64,000 nucleotides of DNA. Source: Halorussus salinisoli. Its GTDB lineage: Archaea > Halobacteriota > Halobacteria > Halobacteriales > Haladaptataceae. Of this stretch, positions 34,026-42,976 are shown piece by piece (within the stretch, counting starts at the first letter, position 1; each line of letters opens with the position of its first letter). Below the pieces are notes generated by a model. That model was not told the origin of the DNA and made no database searches. It saw only the letters and a program-made list of their open reading frames with translations. Location of the stretch: the NCBI GenBank assembly GCA_005239435.1, contig SZNP01000005.1:124001-188000 (forward strand). Direction: 5' to 3'. Both the position numbers and the translations under genes were made by a program.

Positions 34026-35276
34026 CTACGCACCCGCGAGGTCGGCCAGCGCACCCGCCAGTACCCGAGTCGCGGTCGCGCAGTCGTCCCAGTCGGTCCA
34101 CTCCTTCGGGTTGTGCGAGATGCCCTCGCGGGAGGGTGCGAACAGAAGTCCGGCGTCGGTCACGCCCGCGACGTGCATCGTGTCGTGGGCCGCGCCCGAG
34201 TGGAGGTCCAGCGTCTCGATTCCGGCCGCCTCGCCCGCGTCGTGAGCGGCAGCGCGCACCCGGTCGCTCATGGGCGTGGGAGCGAGGTCGAAGGGCCGCC
34301 GGAACTCGGTCTCGACGCCTCGCTCGCGTTCGAGGCGCGCGAGACTCCGGCGAGCGCGCCGGACCAGTTCCTCCATCGCGTCTCGGTCCACGTCCCGAAC
34401 GTCGACCCCTGCCTCGACTTCGCCGGGGACGACGTTGGTCGCGTTCGGCCGCACGTCGAGGCTCCCGACGGTGCCGACCGCGGTGTCGCTGGCGGAGGTC
34501 ACGACCTCGTTCGCGGCCCGTTCCACGTCGAGGACGAACTCGCTGGCCGCCGCGAGCGCGTCGGTCCGGTCGCCCATCGGGGTCGCTCCGGCGTGGTCGG
34601 CCTCCCCGCGAACCGTCGCCTCGCAGTGGGTGATGCCCGTGATGGCGGTGACGACGCCGACCGGAACCCCGGCGTCGGTCAGTCGCTCGCTCTGCTCGAC
34701 GTGGAGTTCGAGCCACGAGTCCCACTCGCTGGCGTCGATGCGGCCCTCGCCGCGGAAACCCATCGCGTCGAGTGCGGATTCGAGGGTCGTCCCGTCGTCG
34801 GCTTCCAGCGCGAGGGCACGCTCGACCGACCGCTCGCCCACCGCGACCGACGACCCGAGCAGGCCCGAGGCGAATCGCTGGCCCTCCTCCTCGGTGAACG
34901 AGACGACTTCGACCGGGCGCTCGGGTTCGACTCCGGCGTCCTGCATCGTTCGGACGGCTTCGAGCGCCGAGTACACCCCGAGCGGGCCGTCGAAGATGCC
35001 GCCCTCCGGCACCGAGTCGAGGTGGCTCCCGGCCGCGACCGGGGCCGTCTCGGGGTCGGCGCTCTCGGGCGTCCACCGCCCCGCGACGTTCCCCACGGCG
35101 TCGATTCGCACGTCGAGTCCCGCGTCCTCCAGCCGCGCCACGAGGTACTCCCGGGCCTCGCGGTTGGCCTCGGTGCCCGTCAGGACGGTGCGACCCCGCC
35201 CCTCGTCGGTCTCTATCTCGCCGAACTCGGCGTTTGCTTCGAGGTCCTCGCGGAGTCTGTCGCGGTCTACGTTCAT
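34026..35276 (-). CDS. M20-family Zn-dependent hydrolase (N-carbamoyl-amino-acid/allantoate amidohydrolase type)
   Basis: The 416-residue protein starts MNVDRDRLREDLEANAEFGE. Metal-site motifs are AAGSHLDSVPEGGIFDGPLGV and VVSFTEEEGQRFASGLLGS, with WLELHVEQ, GVVTAITGITHCE, ADHAGATPM, DVRD and LHSGAAHDTMHVA. This pattern is that of the amidase/hydantoinase/carbamoylase subgroup, which releases carbamoyl or ureido groups. The substrate is unresolved. The frame is open far upstream through the next gene, but that is shadow. It is downstream of a UspA gene on the same strand. Confidence 0.92.
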   Translation of the reverse strand: MNVDRDRLREDLEANAEFGEIETDEGRGRTVLTGTEANREAREYLVARLEDAGLDVRIDAVGNVAGRWTPESADPETAPVAAGSHLDSVPEGGIFDGPLGVYSALEAVRTMQDAGVEPERPVEVVSFTEEEGQRFASGLLGSSVAVGERSVERALALEADDGTTLESALDAMGFRGEGRIDASEWDSWLELHVEQSERLTDAGVPVGVVTAITGITHCEATVRGEADHAGATPMGDRTDALAAASEFVLDVERAANEVVTSASDTAVGTVGSLDVRPNATNVVPGEVEAGVDVRDVDRDAMEELVRRARRSLARLERERGVETEFRRPFDLAPTPMSDRVRAAAHDAGEAAGIETLDLHSGAAHDTMHVAGVTDAGLLFAPSREGISHNPKEWTDWDDCATATRVLAGALADLAGA

Positions 35277-35389
35277 GCTCGGAACGTCGGAGGCCGAGCA
35301 TTTGAGTGGTGGGTTGGCGGTAACGAGTCGGCGGCGCATCCGTGACTCAGAAAGGGCCGGAGTTGCGCCGGGCCGCGGCCGGGCGTTTC

Positions 35390-35821
35390 TCAGTCCCGCG
35401 CGACCAACACCGACGCGTCGGCCGAGCGAACCACGCGGTCGGTCGTACTTCCGAGGAGGTGTTCGGCCAGTCCCGTTCGGCCACTCGCTCCGACGACGAT
35501 GAGATCGATATCGTGTTCGTCGCTGTACTGGGTAATCGCCTCGTGGGGCACGCCTTCGAGCGTGGCTCGCTCGTAGGTGACGTCCGCCTCGTCGGCCCGA
35601 GTCGCGGCGGCGTCGAGGGCGTCTTCGGCCTCCTGCTCGTAGGTCTCCGTGAGGTCGTCTGCGATGGTTCCGACGCCGGACGCGGACATCTCTTCTCCCA
35701 CGTCGACCACGTACAGGAAGTGGACTCTCGCCTCCTGGTGGCTCGCAACCGCGACGGCTTGGTCTACTGCAGTCGCGCTCTCTTCGCTCCCGTCCGTCGG
35801 TACCAGAATCTCGTGGTACAC
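35390..35821 (-). CDS. universal stress protein (UspA family)
   Basis: The 143-residue single-domain protein starts MYHEILVPTDGSEESATAV. The ATP-binding signature G-2x-G-9x-G-(S/T) is present as GASGRTGLAEHLLGST. The Asp in VPTDGS is conserved. This family buffers stress and binds ATP, and haloarchaea carry many copies. It lies between the CNNM/CBS gene and the M20 hydrolase on the same strand with gaps of 69 and 113 bases. Confidence 0.95.
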   Translation of the reverse strand: MYHEILVPTDGSEESATAVDQAVAVASHQEARVHFLYVVDVGEEMSASGVGTIADDLTETYEQEAEDALDAAATRADEADVTYERATLEGVPHEAITQYSDEHDIDLIVVGASGRTGLAEHLLGSTTDRVVRSADASVLVARD

Positions 35822-35890
35822 TCGTTCGAATAGCTCTGCGACGACAAAGAAAGTCGTGGCGGAGGCCTGTGAACTCCGAACGCGTCGAAT

Positions 35891-36973
35891 CTACGCGCTC
35901 CCGGTCGCCGCGAGTTGTTCCTTGTCCAGCGGGTCCTCGATGTCGCCCATGATCGACTCCAGCATGTCGGTCACGGTGACGAGTCCGACGACGTCGCCGT
36001 CCTCGACGACCAGCGCGAGTTCCTGATTCTCGGTCTGGAACTGGTCGATGGCGTCGCTCACGTCGGTATCCGGCGAGAGGGTCATCGGCGGCGCGGCCAA
36101 CTCCGAGAAGTCTACCTCGCCGCCCGTCAACTTCTCGCGGTGGCGCACGAGGACCGGGACGTAGACGATACCCCGGAAGTCGGTCAGTTCCTCGCCGACC
36201 AGCGGATACCGGGTCTGGGGCCGGTCGGCCATCCGCCGGAAGTTCTCCTCGGTGTCGGCCTCGGTGGACAGCGCGACGATTTCGTCGGCGGGAATCATGA
36301 CCTCCCGGACCGACCGCTCGCCGATCTGGAGCGCGTTCATCACCTCGTCGCGGCGCTCTTCGGAGATGTCGCCGCGTTCGAGGACCGAGCCGAGTCGGTT
36401 CCGGAGGTCGGCCCGCGACTCGATGGCCTCCTCCTCGGTTTCGAGCCACGCGCCGGTCATCTCGATGCCGAACAGTTTGAGCGTCGCCTTCGCCACCCAG
36501 TCGCCGAGGGTGATGAGCGGCGAGATGACGTAGTTGAACCAGTAGAGTGGGGTCGCTCCGTACCGACAGACCATCCGGGAGCGTTCGACGCCGAGGTACG
36601 TCGGGGTCTGCTCGCCGTGAGTCAGATGCACGAGGTTGATGATGAGGAACGCGATAATCGCGCCGGACCCGACCGACGCCAGCACCGTGTTCGCGAACAG
36701 CGGTTCGAAGATAGCGGCCAGCGCGGGTTCGGCGACGATACCGACGGCGATGCTGGACGCCGTAATTCCGACCTGGCAGGTGGTGAGGTAGATTTCCAGG
36801 TTCTGAGTCATCTCCCACGCGCGTTCCAGCGTCGGACTGCCGTCGCCGACGAACTCGTCCTCGGTGAACTGACGAGCGCGCGTCAACGCGAATTCGATGG
36901 CGACGAAGAACCCGTTCGCCAGTATCAGCAAGACGCCGGCGACGAGACGGCCCGTGATTTCGAGCGAATTCAT
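35891..36973 (-). CDS. CNNM/CorC-type membrane protein with CBS pair
   Basis: The protein is about 360 residues from the ATG (MNSLEITGRLVAGV). An N-terminal DUF21/CNNM domain with three to four helices carries ANGFFVAIEFALTRAR, GITASSIAVGIVAEP and FLIINLVHLTHGEQTP. A CBS-domain pair follows (RDEVMNALQIGERSVREVMIP through DGDVVGLVTVTDMLESIMGD). There is no CorC_HlyC domain after the CBS pair, so this is a short form. Homologues transport or sense Mg2+/Co2+. A TTG upstream is in frame but unlikely as start. It overlaps nothing and lies 48 bases after the HARP gene. Confidence 0.92.
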   Translation of the reverse strand: MNSLEITGRLVAGVLLILANGFFVAIEFALTRARQFTEDEFVGDGSPTLERAWEMTQNLEIYLTTCQVGITASSIAVGIVAEPALAAIFEPLFANTVLASVGSGAIIAFLIINLVHLTHGEQTPTYLGVERSRMVCRYGATPLYWFNYVISPLITLGDWVAKATLKLFGIEMTGAWLETEEEAIESRADLRNRLGSVLERGDISEERRDEVMNALQIGERSVREVMIPADEIVALSTEADTEENFRRMADRPQTRYPLVGEELTDFRGIVYVPVLVRHREKLTGGEVDFSELAAPPMTLSPDTDVSDAIDQFQTENQELALVVEDGDVVGLVTVTDMLESIMGDIEDPLDKEQLAATGSA

Positions 36974-37021
36974 TGTGTCCAACTAGTAGTTCCGAGTTCC
37001 AAAGAGGTGGCGGCTTCGGCG

Positions 37022-37681
37022 TCACTCCACTCCTTCGCTCGCGTCGAGATACTCCTCCAGAAGCGACGGGAAGTCCCGGCCGCGGAGATACCGGAGTCCG
37101 AAGTCCTCCGCCCAGCTGATGATGCCGATGTCCTCGGTGACGACTCCCGCTTCGAGTTCGCGCGCCAGAATCAGCAGGTCGAAGTCCTCGTGTGAGTCGA
37201 GGGCACCCTGTCGGAGCGCCCGCCGGTACTTCTCCCGGAGGTCGGAGACGAGTTGGTCCACGTCGGTCATGTACTCCTGTCCGTCGACCGGGTCGCCGTC
37301 GAGTTCTTGGGCCTCGCGGACCGCCTCCTCGGAGACTCGAAGCCCTCGGTTCACTCGGTCGCTCATCTCGTCGATGAACTCGAAGACGATTTCGGCCGGA
37401 ATCATGACCTCAAAGCGCGCCGGGTGCTTCTGGATGACCCACGTGTTGAGTTTCGAGAAGACCTCGTCGGAGACGCCGCGGTCTTCGAGCATCGCGGTGA
37501 GTTCGTCGTGAATCGACGGCGGGACGTAACAGGAGATGTTCAGCGAGAGTTTCGCCTCGGCGACGAGGTCCAGCAGGCGGACGACCGCCTCCTCCCGACT
37601 CTCGTCGTCCCGGAGTATCTCGTCGGTGAAGAACACGGACGTATCGAGGACGAACCGCTGCTTGAGCGGATACTCGGCCAT
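37022..37681 (-). CDS. protein-only RNase P, HARP type (RNA ligase partner, PIN-like)
   Basis: The 219-residue protein starts [23 protein letters not shown]-fold acidic residues are visible: Asp13 in RFVLDTSVF, Asp166/Asp168 in [13 protein letters not shown] and Asp184 in [13 protein letters not shown], the layout of Aquifex HARP. The helical protrusion expected between them is represented by residues about 60-155. HARP cleaves the 5' leader of pre-tRNA without RNA. In archaea it accompanies the ribonucleoprotein enzyme and is dispensable where tested. The longer frame to 37765 lacks support. Confidence 0.9.
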   Translation of the reverse strand: MAEYPLKQRFVLDTSVFFTDEILRDDESREEAVVRLLDLVAEAKLSLNISCYVPPSIHDELTAMLEDRGVSDEVFSKLNTWVIQKHPARFEVMIPAEIVFEFIDEMSDRVNRGLRVSEEAVREAQELDGDPVDGQEYMTDVDQLVSDLREKYRRALRQGALDSHEDFDLLILARELEAGVVTEDIGIISWAEDFGLRYLRGRDFPSLLEEYLDASEGVE

Positions 37682-37870
37682 CGTTCGGCAGTTCCGCCCC
37701 GAGAGACAAGAGTTCGTCGCTGTCGTAAAACGGACCTGTCGGGCGCGATTTTCATGTGGTAACACATATCACGGAGTCCCGAAAAATGCTTAATATCGAC
37801 TCGCTCCTACCTACAGTTGTCGCGGGGTCGGGAGGACACGTCGGACGAGCAATCTCGAATCGTTCGCAAG
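37682..37870. other. upstream region of the HARP gene, gene-free
   Basis: No ORF is convincing. The AT-rich AATGCTTAATATC near 37785-37800 and the TTTTCATGTGGTAACAC segment near 37750 could hold promoters on either strand. GTGGTAACAC has partial dyad symmetry. Confidence 0.3.
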
Positions 37871-38075
37871 AAACCGAGGTTGCTTACGGGTGAACACTAA
37901 ACGACCGGTAAAACGGTCACGAGGTCAAAGCCCGAAGGAGAACCGAAGTGACCCGGAACGGGACCACCATAGTGGTTCCGTACGAAGGCCAAGTAACGGA
38001 CGCCACGTAAGCGGCGTTCGTGAAACTGGTGGAAGCCAGAAGGGCCGTACAGGTCGCGGAAAACGTCTCCCGTCC
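37870..38075 (+). ncRNA. candidate structured RNA (hairpin-rich gene-free segment)
   Basis: This stretch is unusually dense in short stems: GACCG-gtaaaa-CGGTC (about 37904), GTCA...TGAC (about 37926-37952), ACCAC-cata-GTGGT (about 37964-37977), ACGCC-acgtaagc-GGCGT (about 37999-38016) and CTGG-tggaag-CCAG (about 38024-38037). On the plus strand the single-stranded parts are purine-rich (GAAGGAGAACCGAAG). The only long ORF (minus strand, 37897-38169) has weaker third-position GC than its neighbours. It is not a tRNA, and I could not match it to SRP RNA or RNase P RNA. Support is structural only. Confidence 0.35.
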
Positions 38076-38196
38076 GAGTCCAATTCTCGACCTCGCGTTC
38101 TTCGGCACTCAAGACCGACGAGCGGGAAGTCCCCGTTTCGCTGTCCGACGTAGGTGCGACGGAAAGCACTTACCGAATCCCCGAGGACGTCCCGAC

Positions 38197-39630
38197 GTGA
38201 AACGCCGCGTCTTTGTCGCCCTCCTCGTATTGGCGGCGGTCGCACCCGCGGCCACACCCGCGAGTTCGCCACCCCAACCGCTCTGTCCGGTCTGCGACGA
38301 CGGCTTCGAGCAGGCCGCCGACGAGCGGGGTCTGAACGCCACCGTCGCACGGAGCGAAGCCGTGGTCCGAGTCCGGGAGGACGCCACCGGCCGGTGGACC
38401 GTCCGGAATCACCTCACGAACGAGTCGGTGGCCGAGCGTCTCCGGTCCGACGCCGACCTGCTCGACCGAATCGTCCGAGACGCACTCGGCGACGGCTACC
38501 GAAAGCCCGACGCGCGCCGCCTCTCGAACGTGTCGGCCCGCGTTCGAGGGCACATCGTCACCGTTACCTTCTCGTACTCGTCGTTCGCCGACCGAGTTGG
38601 CGCCGGCGTGCTGTTAGTCGATTACGTCCACGCGAGCGGCCGGGAGAGCTACGGTCTGGACGCCGACCGGTTCACCGTCGTCGGGCCCGAGGGAACTCGC
38701 GTCGTGAACGACCCCGAACTGGGTCACGTCGGTGAGCGTCCCGGGTCGGGCCGGGTCGGCGTGGACCGAGTGACCTGGGTGAGTCACAGCGACGAGGAGT
38801 ACCGAGTCGATACGTACGTCGAAGACACCTACGTCGCGTTCGCGTCGGACGACGGACTCGTCCAGCAGGTGGCGCTCCGAATCGCGCTGGCGAGTCGCGG
38901 ACTCCCTGCGGTTCTGAACAACCTCGCGGTCCTGCTCCCGGCCGGACTCGCGGTGGTCGTCGGTCTCGCGGGCTACCGAGCTGCGACCGTCGCCGGACTC
39001 CGTCTGCGGCGACCCGAGCGAGTGGCGCGTGCCGTCTTCGCGCTGGGCCTGCTCGCCATCGCTCATCCGTTCTACGCGGGGTCGGTGCCGCTTATCAACG
39101 ACGACATCACCGCGTTGTCGGCCGCCGGCACCGCTTACGCGCTGGTGGGCGCGTCGGCGCTCGTACTCGTCGCCACACGTCGTTGGGAATCGGTTCGCGA
39201 GAGGCCGAGTCGCGGGCCGGTCCGTGGGAGGCTGAGTCGTCCGGTTCCGTGGTGGTTGCTCCTCGCGCCGGCCGTCGCAACGCCTCCAATCGGAGCCCTG
39301 CTGGTGACGTGGCTGAGTTATCCCGACGCGCCGAGTGCGGTGTCCGACACCGTGTTACTCGGGGTCCCTCTCGCCGCGACGCTTCCGCTCGGGTACGCCG
39401 TTGGCCGAGGCGACGCGGTCTCGCAACGTCGTGCCGTGGGAGCGACGGTGGCGCTCGTGATACTCGTGACGACTCGGTTCGTGTCGTTCACCGACCCGCC
39501 AGCGGTAGGCGGACTGATCGCTCTCGTCGGTTTCGTACTCGCGGTGCTGGGGTTGTCGTTCGGTGTACCGCTGTATCTGCTCGGCGAGTCGCTGGCGAGA
39601 ACTGTCGCGCTCGACGGGTGCGACCGATGA
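38197..39630 (+). CDS. secreted/membrane protein of unknown function with CxxC head and about 8 helices
   Basis: The 477-residue protein starts at GTG (KRRVFVALLVLAAVAPAA, a signal peptide). The mature N-terminus has PLCPVCDDGFEQA, a CxxC possibly binding metal or forming a disulfide. An extracytoplasmic domain to residue about 235 follows, then about eight hydrophobic helices to the end. I do not recognise the family. The frame is open back to 38020, but the GTG gives the signal peptide directly. It is the first gene after the hairpin-rich stretch. Confidence 0.7.
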   Translation: MKRRVFVALLVLAAVAPAATPASSPPQPLCPVCDDGFEQAADERGLNATVARSEAVVRVREDATGRWTVRNHLTNESVAERLRSDADLLDRIVRDALGDGYRKPDARRLSNVSARVRGHIVTVTFSYSSFADRVGAGVLLVDYVHASGRESYGLDADRFTVVGPEGTRVVNDPELGHVGERPGSGRVGVDRVTWVSHSDEEYRVDTYVEDTYVAFASDDGLVQQVALRIALASRGLPAVLNNLAVLLPAGLAVVVGLAGYRAATVAGLRLRRPERVARAVFALGLLAIAHPFYAGSVPLINDDITALSAAGTAYALVGASALVLVATRRWESVRERPSRGPVRGRLSRPVPWWLLLAPAVATPPIGALLVTWLSYPDAPSAVSDTVLLGVPLAATLPLGYAVGRGDAVSQRRAVGATVALVILVTTRFVSFTDPPAVGGLIALVGFVLAVLGLSFGVPLYLLGESLARTVALDGCDR

Positions 39631-39656
39631 TTTCGGTCGGAGTCGGTCTGTAGGGT

Positions 39657-39962
39657 TCAGTCGTCGGTTTCGATTTCGAGAAGTCCGCTCGGGTAGACCG
39701 TCACGTCGTACCCTTCGTACGTGAACGAGATCTGGCCACTCAGTTCGGGTAGTCCGCCGGTCCCGACGAAGTCGTTCAGCGTGTCGGGGTCGACCGTCTC
39801 GAAGAGCGGTTCTAACTCCACCGGATTCGAGTCGGCGATGTCGGCGACGGCAGCCACGAGTATCTCGCTCGGACGTTCGTCGGTTTTCGGGTCGTAGTGA
39901 ACGTGGTGAGCCTCTGTCCGGCGTTCGCTGGCGTCGTCTCGGGTTTCGTTGGCGTCTATCAT
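39657..39962 (-). CDS. HalOD1 output-domain protein
   Basis: The 101-residue protein has SEILVAAVADIADSNPVELEPLFETVDPDTLNDF followed by ISFTYEGYDVTVYPSGLLEIE. These are the two halves of the HalOD1 domain, a haloarchaeal module often fused to response regulators or found alone. The N-terminal 30 residues are acidic and disordered. It presumably acts as an output partner in signalling. It is convergent with the membrane protein gene, 26 bases apart. Confidence 0.85.
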   Translation of the reverse strand: MIDANETRDDASERRTEAHHVHYDPKTDERPSEILVAAVADIADSNPVELEPLFETVDPDTLNDFVGTGGLPELSGQISFTYEGYDVTVYPSGLLEIETDD

Positions 39963-40149
39963 ACTATCAGTGATACAATTTCGTTGGAACGCGGCACTAC
40001 GAACCCCCGTTTCCTCCCCGCAGATTCGGTTGGCCGATTTCGTCCCTTCTAACGACGAACGAATTGTGTGCGGACATACATATAATTACCGGCTCCGAGC
40101 CTCAAATTAGGAGTCCCGATAACGCATCGAATACGGTCCGTCCGGCACG
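39963..40149. other. short gap with AT-rich patch upstream of the HalOD1 gene
   Basis: CATACATATAATTACC near 40075 is AT-rich and could be a promoter or the termination zone of the HTH gene that ends at 40150. Nothing else is seen. Confidence 0.3.
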
Positions 40150-40569
40150 CTACGCGTTCTCGACCGACTCGAACAGGTCGAGACACGACGCCACTCGGTC
40201 GTCGCCCCAATAGCGGACCGCCTTCGTGCGCGGGTCGTAGTCGATGACGGCGGCGTCGTCTAGTTTCGGAAGATGGTTGTGATGAAGCGATACCGCGACG
40301 CGCTGGCGGTGTCGCTCGGAGTCGGGACCGGACCGGTCGGGGTCGGACTGGTCCGGGGCCGCCGTTTCACACTCCACGACGTGGTCCGCGACGTCGGCGA
40401 GTTCGACCACGTCTACAGAGATGGATTCGAGGTACGAGAGGACGTATCGGGAGCGTGGGTCCGCCAGTGCCTCGAAGAGTTCGCCGATGGGTCCGTCCTC
40501 GCCCGATCCGTCGGAACTGAACGGCGGAGTCCGGTCGTCGCCTCCCCCGTTGGAGGTATCATCAGGCAC
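40150..40569 (-). CDS. DUF7344-type winged-helix regulator
   Basis: The 139-residue protein starts at GTG (VPDDTSNGGGDDRTPPFSS). After an acidic N-terminus, the core reads LFEALADPRSRYVLSYLES and later VAVSLHHNHLPKLDDAAVIDYDPRTKAVRYWGDD. That is the DUF7344 HTH pattern (LHHxHLPKLxxxGxVxYD) common in haloarchaeal regulators. A polar insert (QSDPDRSGPDSERH) lies in the middle. It is divergent from tnaA, and the shared gap has a perfect 14-base palindrome, so control of tnaA is plausible. Confidence 0.85.
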   Translation of the reverse strand: MPDDTSNGGGDDRTPPFSSDGSGEDGPIGELFEALADPRSRYVLSYLESISVDVVELADVADHVVECETAAPDQSDPDRSGPDSERHRQRVAVSLHHNHLPKLDDAAVIDYDPRTKAVRYWGDDRVASCLDLFESVENA

Positions 40570-40660
40570 GGTAACTAGTGGCAGAGTAACGGCAAATTTA
40601 GGTCTGTCGGGCGAACACACCGCTGGTGGTAAAATCAAAGAACGGAGGCAAAATCGTTTG

Positions 40661-40674
40661 CGTTTACGTAAACG
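40661..40674. promoter_or_regulatory. perfect 14-base palindrome between the DUF7344 regulator and tnaA
   Basis: CGTTTACGTAAACG is self-complementary. It is flanked by ATCGTTTG on the left and ATAACAAG on the right, so a partial second half-site CGTTT is repeated 8 bases away (40655). The site lies 92 bases from the regulator start and 137 from tnaA. It is a likely operator for the divergent pair. Confidence 0.55.
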
Positions 40675-40810
40675 ATAACAAGTTCGCCCGTCCCGCCGGG
40701 GACAGGTCCGTCGGTCAGTGACCAGATACGGGACACAGACTCCGCTGGCGACCACTCTCGGCCAAACGTGTCTCGCAAACAATACGTTCCGTGACGACGT
40801 TTCCTCGAAC

Positions 40811-42190
40811 ATGAAAGCGTACAAATCGAAGGTGGTCTCGCCGATCCGACTTCCCGACCGCGAGGAACGCGAGGCGAATCTGAAGCAAGCGGGCTACAAC
40901 GTCTTCAATCTCGACTCGGAGGGGGTGTTCGTGGACCTCCTGACCGACAGCGGCACTGGGACTATGAGCGAGTCCCAGTGGGCCGCCATGATGGTCGGCG
41001 ACGAGGCCTACGCCGGGAGCGAGAGTTTCGACCGACTTCGGGAGGCCGTCTCGGACGTGATGGGCTTCGAGCGCATCCTACCCGCCCATCAGGGTCGCGG
41101 CGCGGAGAACGTCCTCTACGGCGCGCTGGTCGAGGACGGCGACTACGTGCCGAACAACACCCACTTCGACACGACCCGAGCGCACATCGCCAACAACGGA
41201 GCGAAACCGGTCGATTGCCCCCACGAGGGAGCACTGGACGGCGACCGCGCGTTCGCGGGCGACCTCGACGTGGAGCGAGTCCGAGAGTTGGCCGACGAGG
41301 TGGGCGAGGAACGGATTCCGGCAGTCCTGCTGACCATCACGAACAACTCGCTGGCGGGCCAACCGGTCAGCGTCGAGAACGTCCGGGAGGCCCGCGAAGT
41401 CGCCGACGAACTCGACGCCACCTTCGTCATCGACGCCTGCCGGTTCGCCGAGAACGCCTACTTCGTCCGGGAGCGCGAAGACGAGTTCGCGGGCGAGTCG
41501 GTCGCGGACGTCGCCCGGGAACAACTCTCGTACGCCGACGCGCTCGTCATGAGCGGGAAGAAGGACGGACTGGCCAACGTCGGCGGGTTCGTCGCACTCC
41601 GCGACGACCCGGACCTCGACGACGTCCACGCCGAGGCCCGCGAGCGCGCAATCCTATACGAGGGGTTCACGACCTACGGCGGGATGGCGGGCCGGGACCT
41701 CGAAGCGATGGCGGTCGGTCTCCGCGAGGCGGTCGAGGAGTCGTACATCGCCGACCGCGTGGGGCAGGTCCAGCGCCTCGGTGACCTGCTGGCCGAGCGC
41801 GACGTGCCGGTCCAGCGACCGACGGGCGGTCACGCGGTGTACGTGAACGCCGCGGAGTTCCTGCCCGACGTTCCGCGCGAGCAGTTCCCCGGGCAGGCGC
41901 TAGTCTGCGATCTCTACCGCGAGGGCGCGGTCCGCGGAGTCGAACTCGGGAGTTTCGCCTTCCCCGACACGGACCGACCGGAACTGGTTCGACTGTCGCT
42001 CCCTCGCCGGACCTACGGCGCGGACCACCTCGAACACGTCGCCGAGACGTTCGAGAAGGTCGCCGAGCGCCGGGACGCGGGCGACATCTCGGGTCTCGAA
42101 ATCGTCGAGGAACCGGAGATGGCGGAGCTTCGTCACTTCAGCGCGGAACTCCGACCGGTCGGCGAGAAGGAGGCCCCGACCGCGAACTAG
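40811..42190 (+). CDS. tnaA: tryptophanase (tryptophan indole-lyase)
   Basis: The 459-residue PLP-dependent beta-eliminating lyase splits tryptophan to indole, pyruvate and ammonia. It starts MKAYKSKVVSPIRLPDREER. Family features include YNVFNLDSEGVFVDLLTDSGT, GDEAYAGSESF, FPAHQGR-like LPAHQGRGAEN, FVIDACRFAENAYFVRE, and the PLP lysine in MSGKKDGLANVGG (Lys251 equivalent to E. coli Lys270). The length is normal. The frame is open to 40718, but the ATG matches the family. The palindrome upstream and the divergent HTH gene suggest regulation. Confidence 0.95.
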   Translation: MKAYKSKVVSPIRLPDREEREANLKQAGYNVFNLDSEGVFVDLLTDSGTGTMSESQWAAMMVGDEAYAGSESFDRLREAVSDVMGFERILPAHQGRGAENVLYGALVEDGDYVPNNTHFDTTRAHIANNGAKPVDCPHEGALDGDRAFAGDLDVERVRELADEVGEERIPAVLLTITNNSLAGQPVSVENVREAREVADELDATFVIDACRFAENAYFVREREDEFAGESVADVAREQLSYADALVMSGKKDGLANVGGFVALRDDPDLDDVHAEARERAILYEGFTTYGGMAGRDLEAMAVGLREAVEESYIADRVGQVQRLGDLLAERDVPVQRPTGGHAVYVNAAEFLPDVPREQFPGQALVCDLYREGAVRGVELGSFAFPDTDRPELVRLSLPRRTYGADHLEHVAETFEKVAERRDAGDISGLEIVEEPEMAELRHFSAELRPVGEKEAPTAN

Positions 42191-42450
42191 CGACGTCGAC
42201 TGCCGGCTACGCCGCTTCGACCGACGACGGAGGCGTTTTCAGGCCGGGAGAGTCCCCTGTGCCAACCCCCACGAACTCCGTATCCCGTTTCGTTGCCCAG
42301 TCTAAAACGTAACCGTCGCTCTGGCGCGTGCTGGCGTCATCGCGTCGTCGGCGTGACCGCTCGGAGGACGCGAAGCGACCTCCCCCGCGGCGCGATCTCG
42401 CGCCCCGTTCACCCGGCCTGACTCCTCCCCGCCGAAAAACCGCTCCCAGC
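42191..42450. repeat. gap with partial copy of the intergenic hairpin repeats
   Basis: It contains TCTGGCGCGTGCTGGCG (about 42320, module-A-like), GGAGGACGCGAAGCGACCTCC (a GGAGG..CCTCC hairpin near 42364-42383) and GGCGCGA-TC-TCGCGCC (42389-42404). A 103-residue minus-strand ORF across it (42207-42518) has low complexity and no recognisable fold, and I do not call it. Confidence 0.5.
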
Positions 42451-42732
42451 TCAGACTCCTTCGACGGTCTCCCGGTACGACCGGACGTGTTCGAGCGCCG
42501 AGCGCACGTCCTCCGCACTCTCTTCGTCCAACTCGTCGGCCACCTCGCGGAGGTTGTGCATCAACCGGTCAAGTCGGCCGTGGTCCGGCCCGCGGTTCGC
42601 GTCGGCCATCGACCGGAGTTGGTCGGCGAACGTGTCGATGCGCTCTGCGGTCTCGTCGTGGGAGACGCCGTCTCGAACCTCGACGAGCGTTTCGGCGGCG
42701 GTCCGGAGTTCGGTTCTGTCGTCGTCGGTCAT
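42451..42732 (-). CDS. DUF7553 family small helical protein
   Basis: The 93-residue, acidic, all-helical protein starts MTDDDRTELRTAAETLVEV. It has heptad-like patterns (ETAERIDTFADQLRSMAD and LDRLMHNLREVADELDEE) suggesting a helical bundle or coiled coil. The SYRETVEGV end and the size match the haloarchaeal DUF7553 family. The function is unknown. It is convergent with tnaA and downstream of the reductase/aldehyde dehydrogenase pair on the same strand. Confidence 0.8.
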   Translation of the reverse strand: MTDDDRTELRTAAETLVEVRDGVSHDETAERIDTFADQLRSMADANRGPDHGRLDRLMHNLREVADELDEESAEDVRSALEHVRSYRETVEGV

Positions 42733-42976
42733 GTGCGTGGCTATGTCGGAGGTCGGTAAATGATTTCTGTTAAGTGCGCCCGACCGGAGTCCTCATCTGG
42801 GTCGGAGTGGAACGAAGTCGAAGCGTGACGTTCGGTCGTTCGGGCGTATTTTCGTTTCTTTTAGAACGATATACGCAAGGTATAGACTGGTCTAGAATGT
42901 TTTAGCCACGCGAACACTGTCCAATGTCGCTCACGTCACCGAACCGCTCCGGAGGAGAACTTCCGACGCGACCGAC

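Noticed and set aside
34026..37025. 999-residue minus-strand open frame
   Set aside because: It only fuses the M20 hydrolase frame with antisense or out-of-frame reading of the UspA and CNNM genes. The hydrolase starts at 35276.
37897..38169. 90-residue minus-strand ORF in the hairpin-rich gap
   Set aside because: Third-position GC is lower than in neighbouring genes and the peptide matches nothing I know. It is kept only as the alternative to a structured RNA.
42207..42518. 103-residue minus-strand ORF
   Set aside because: It is Arg/Ser-rich, covers hairpin repeat DNA and overlaps the end of the DUF7553 gene. No fold or homologue is recognised.
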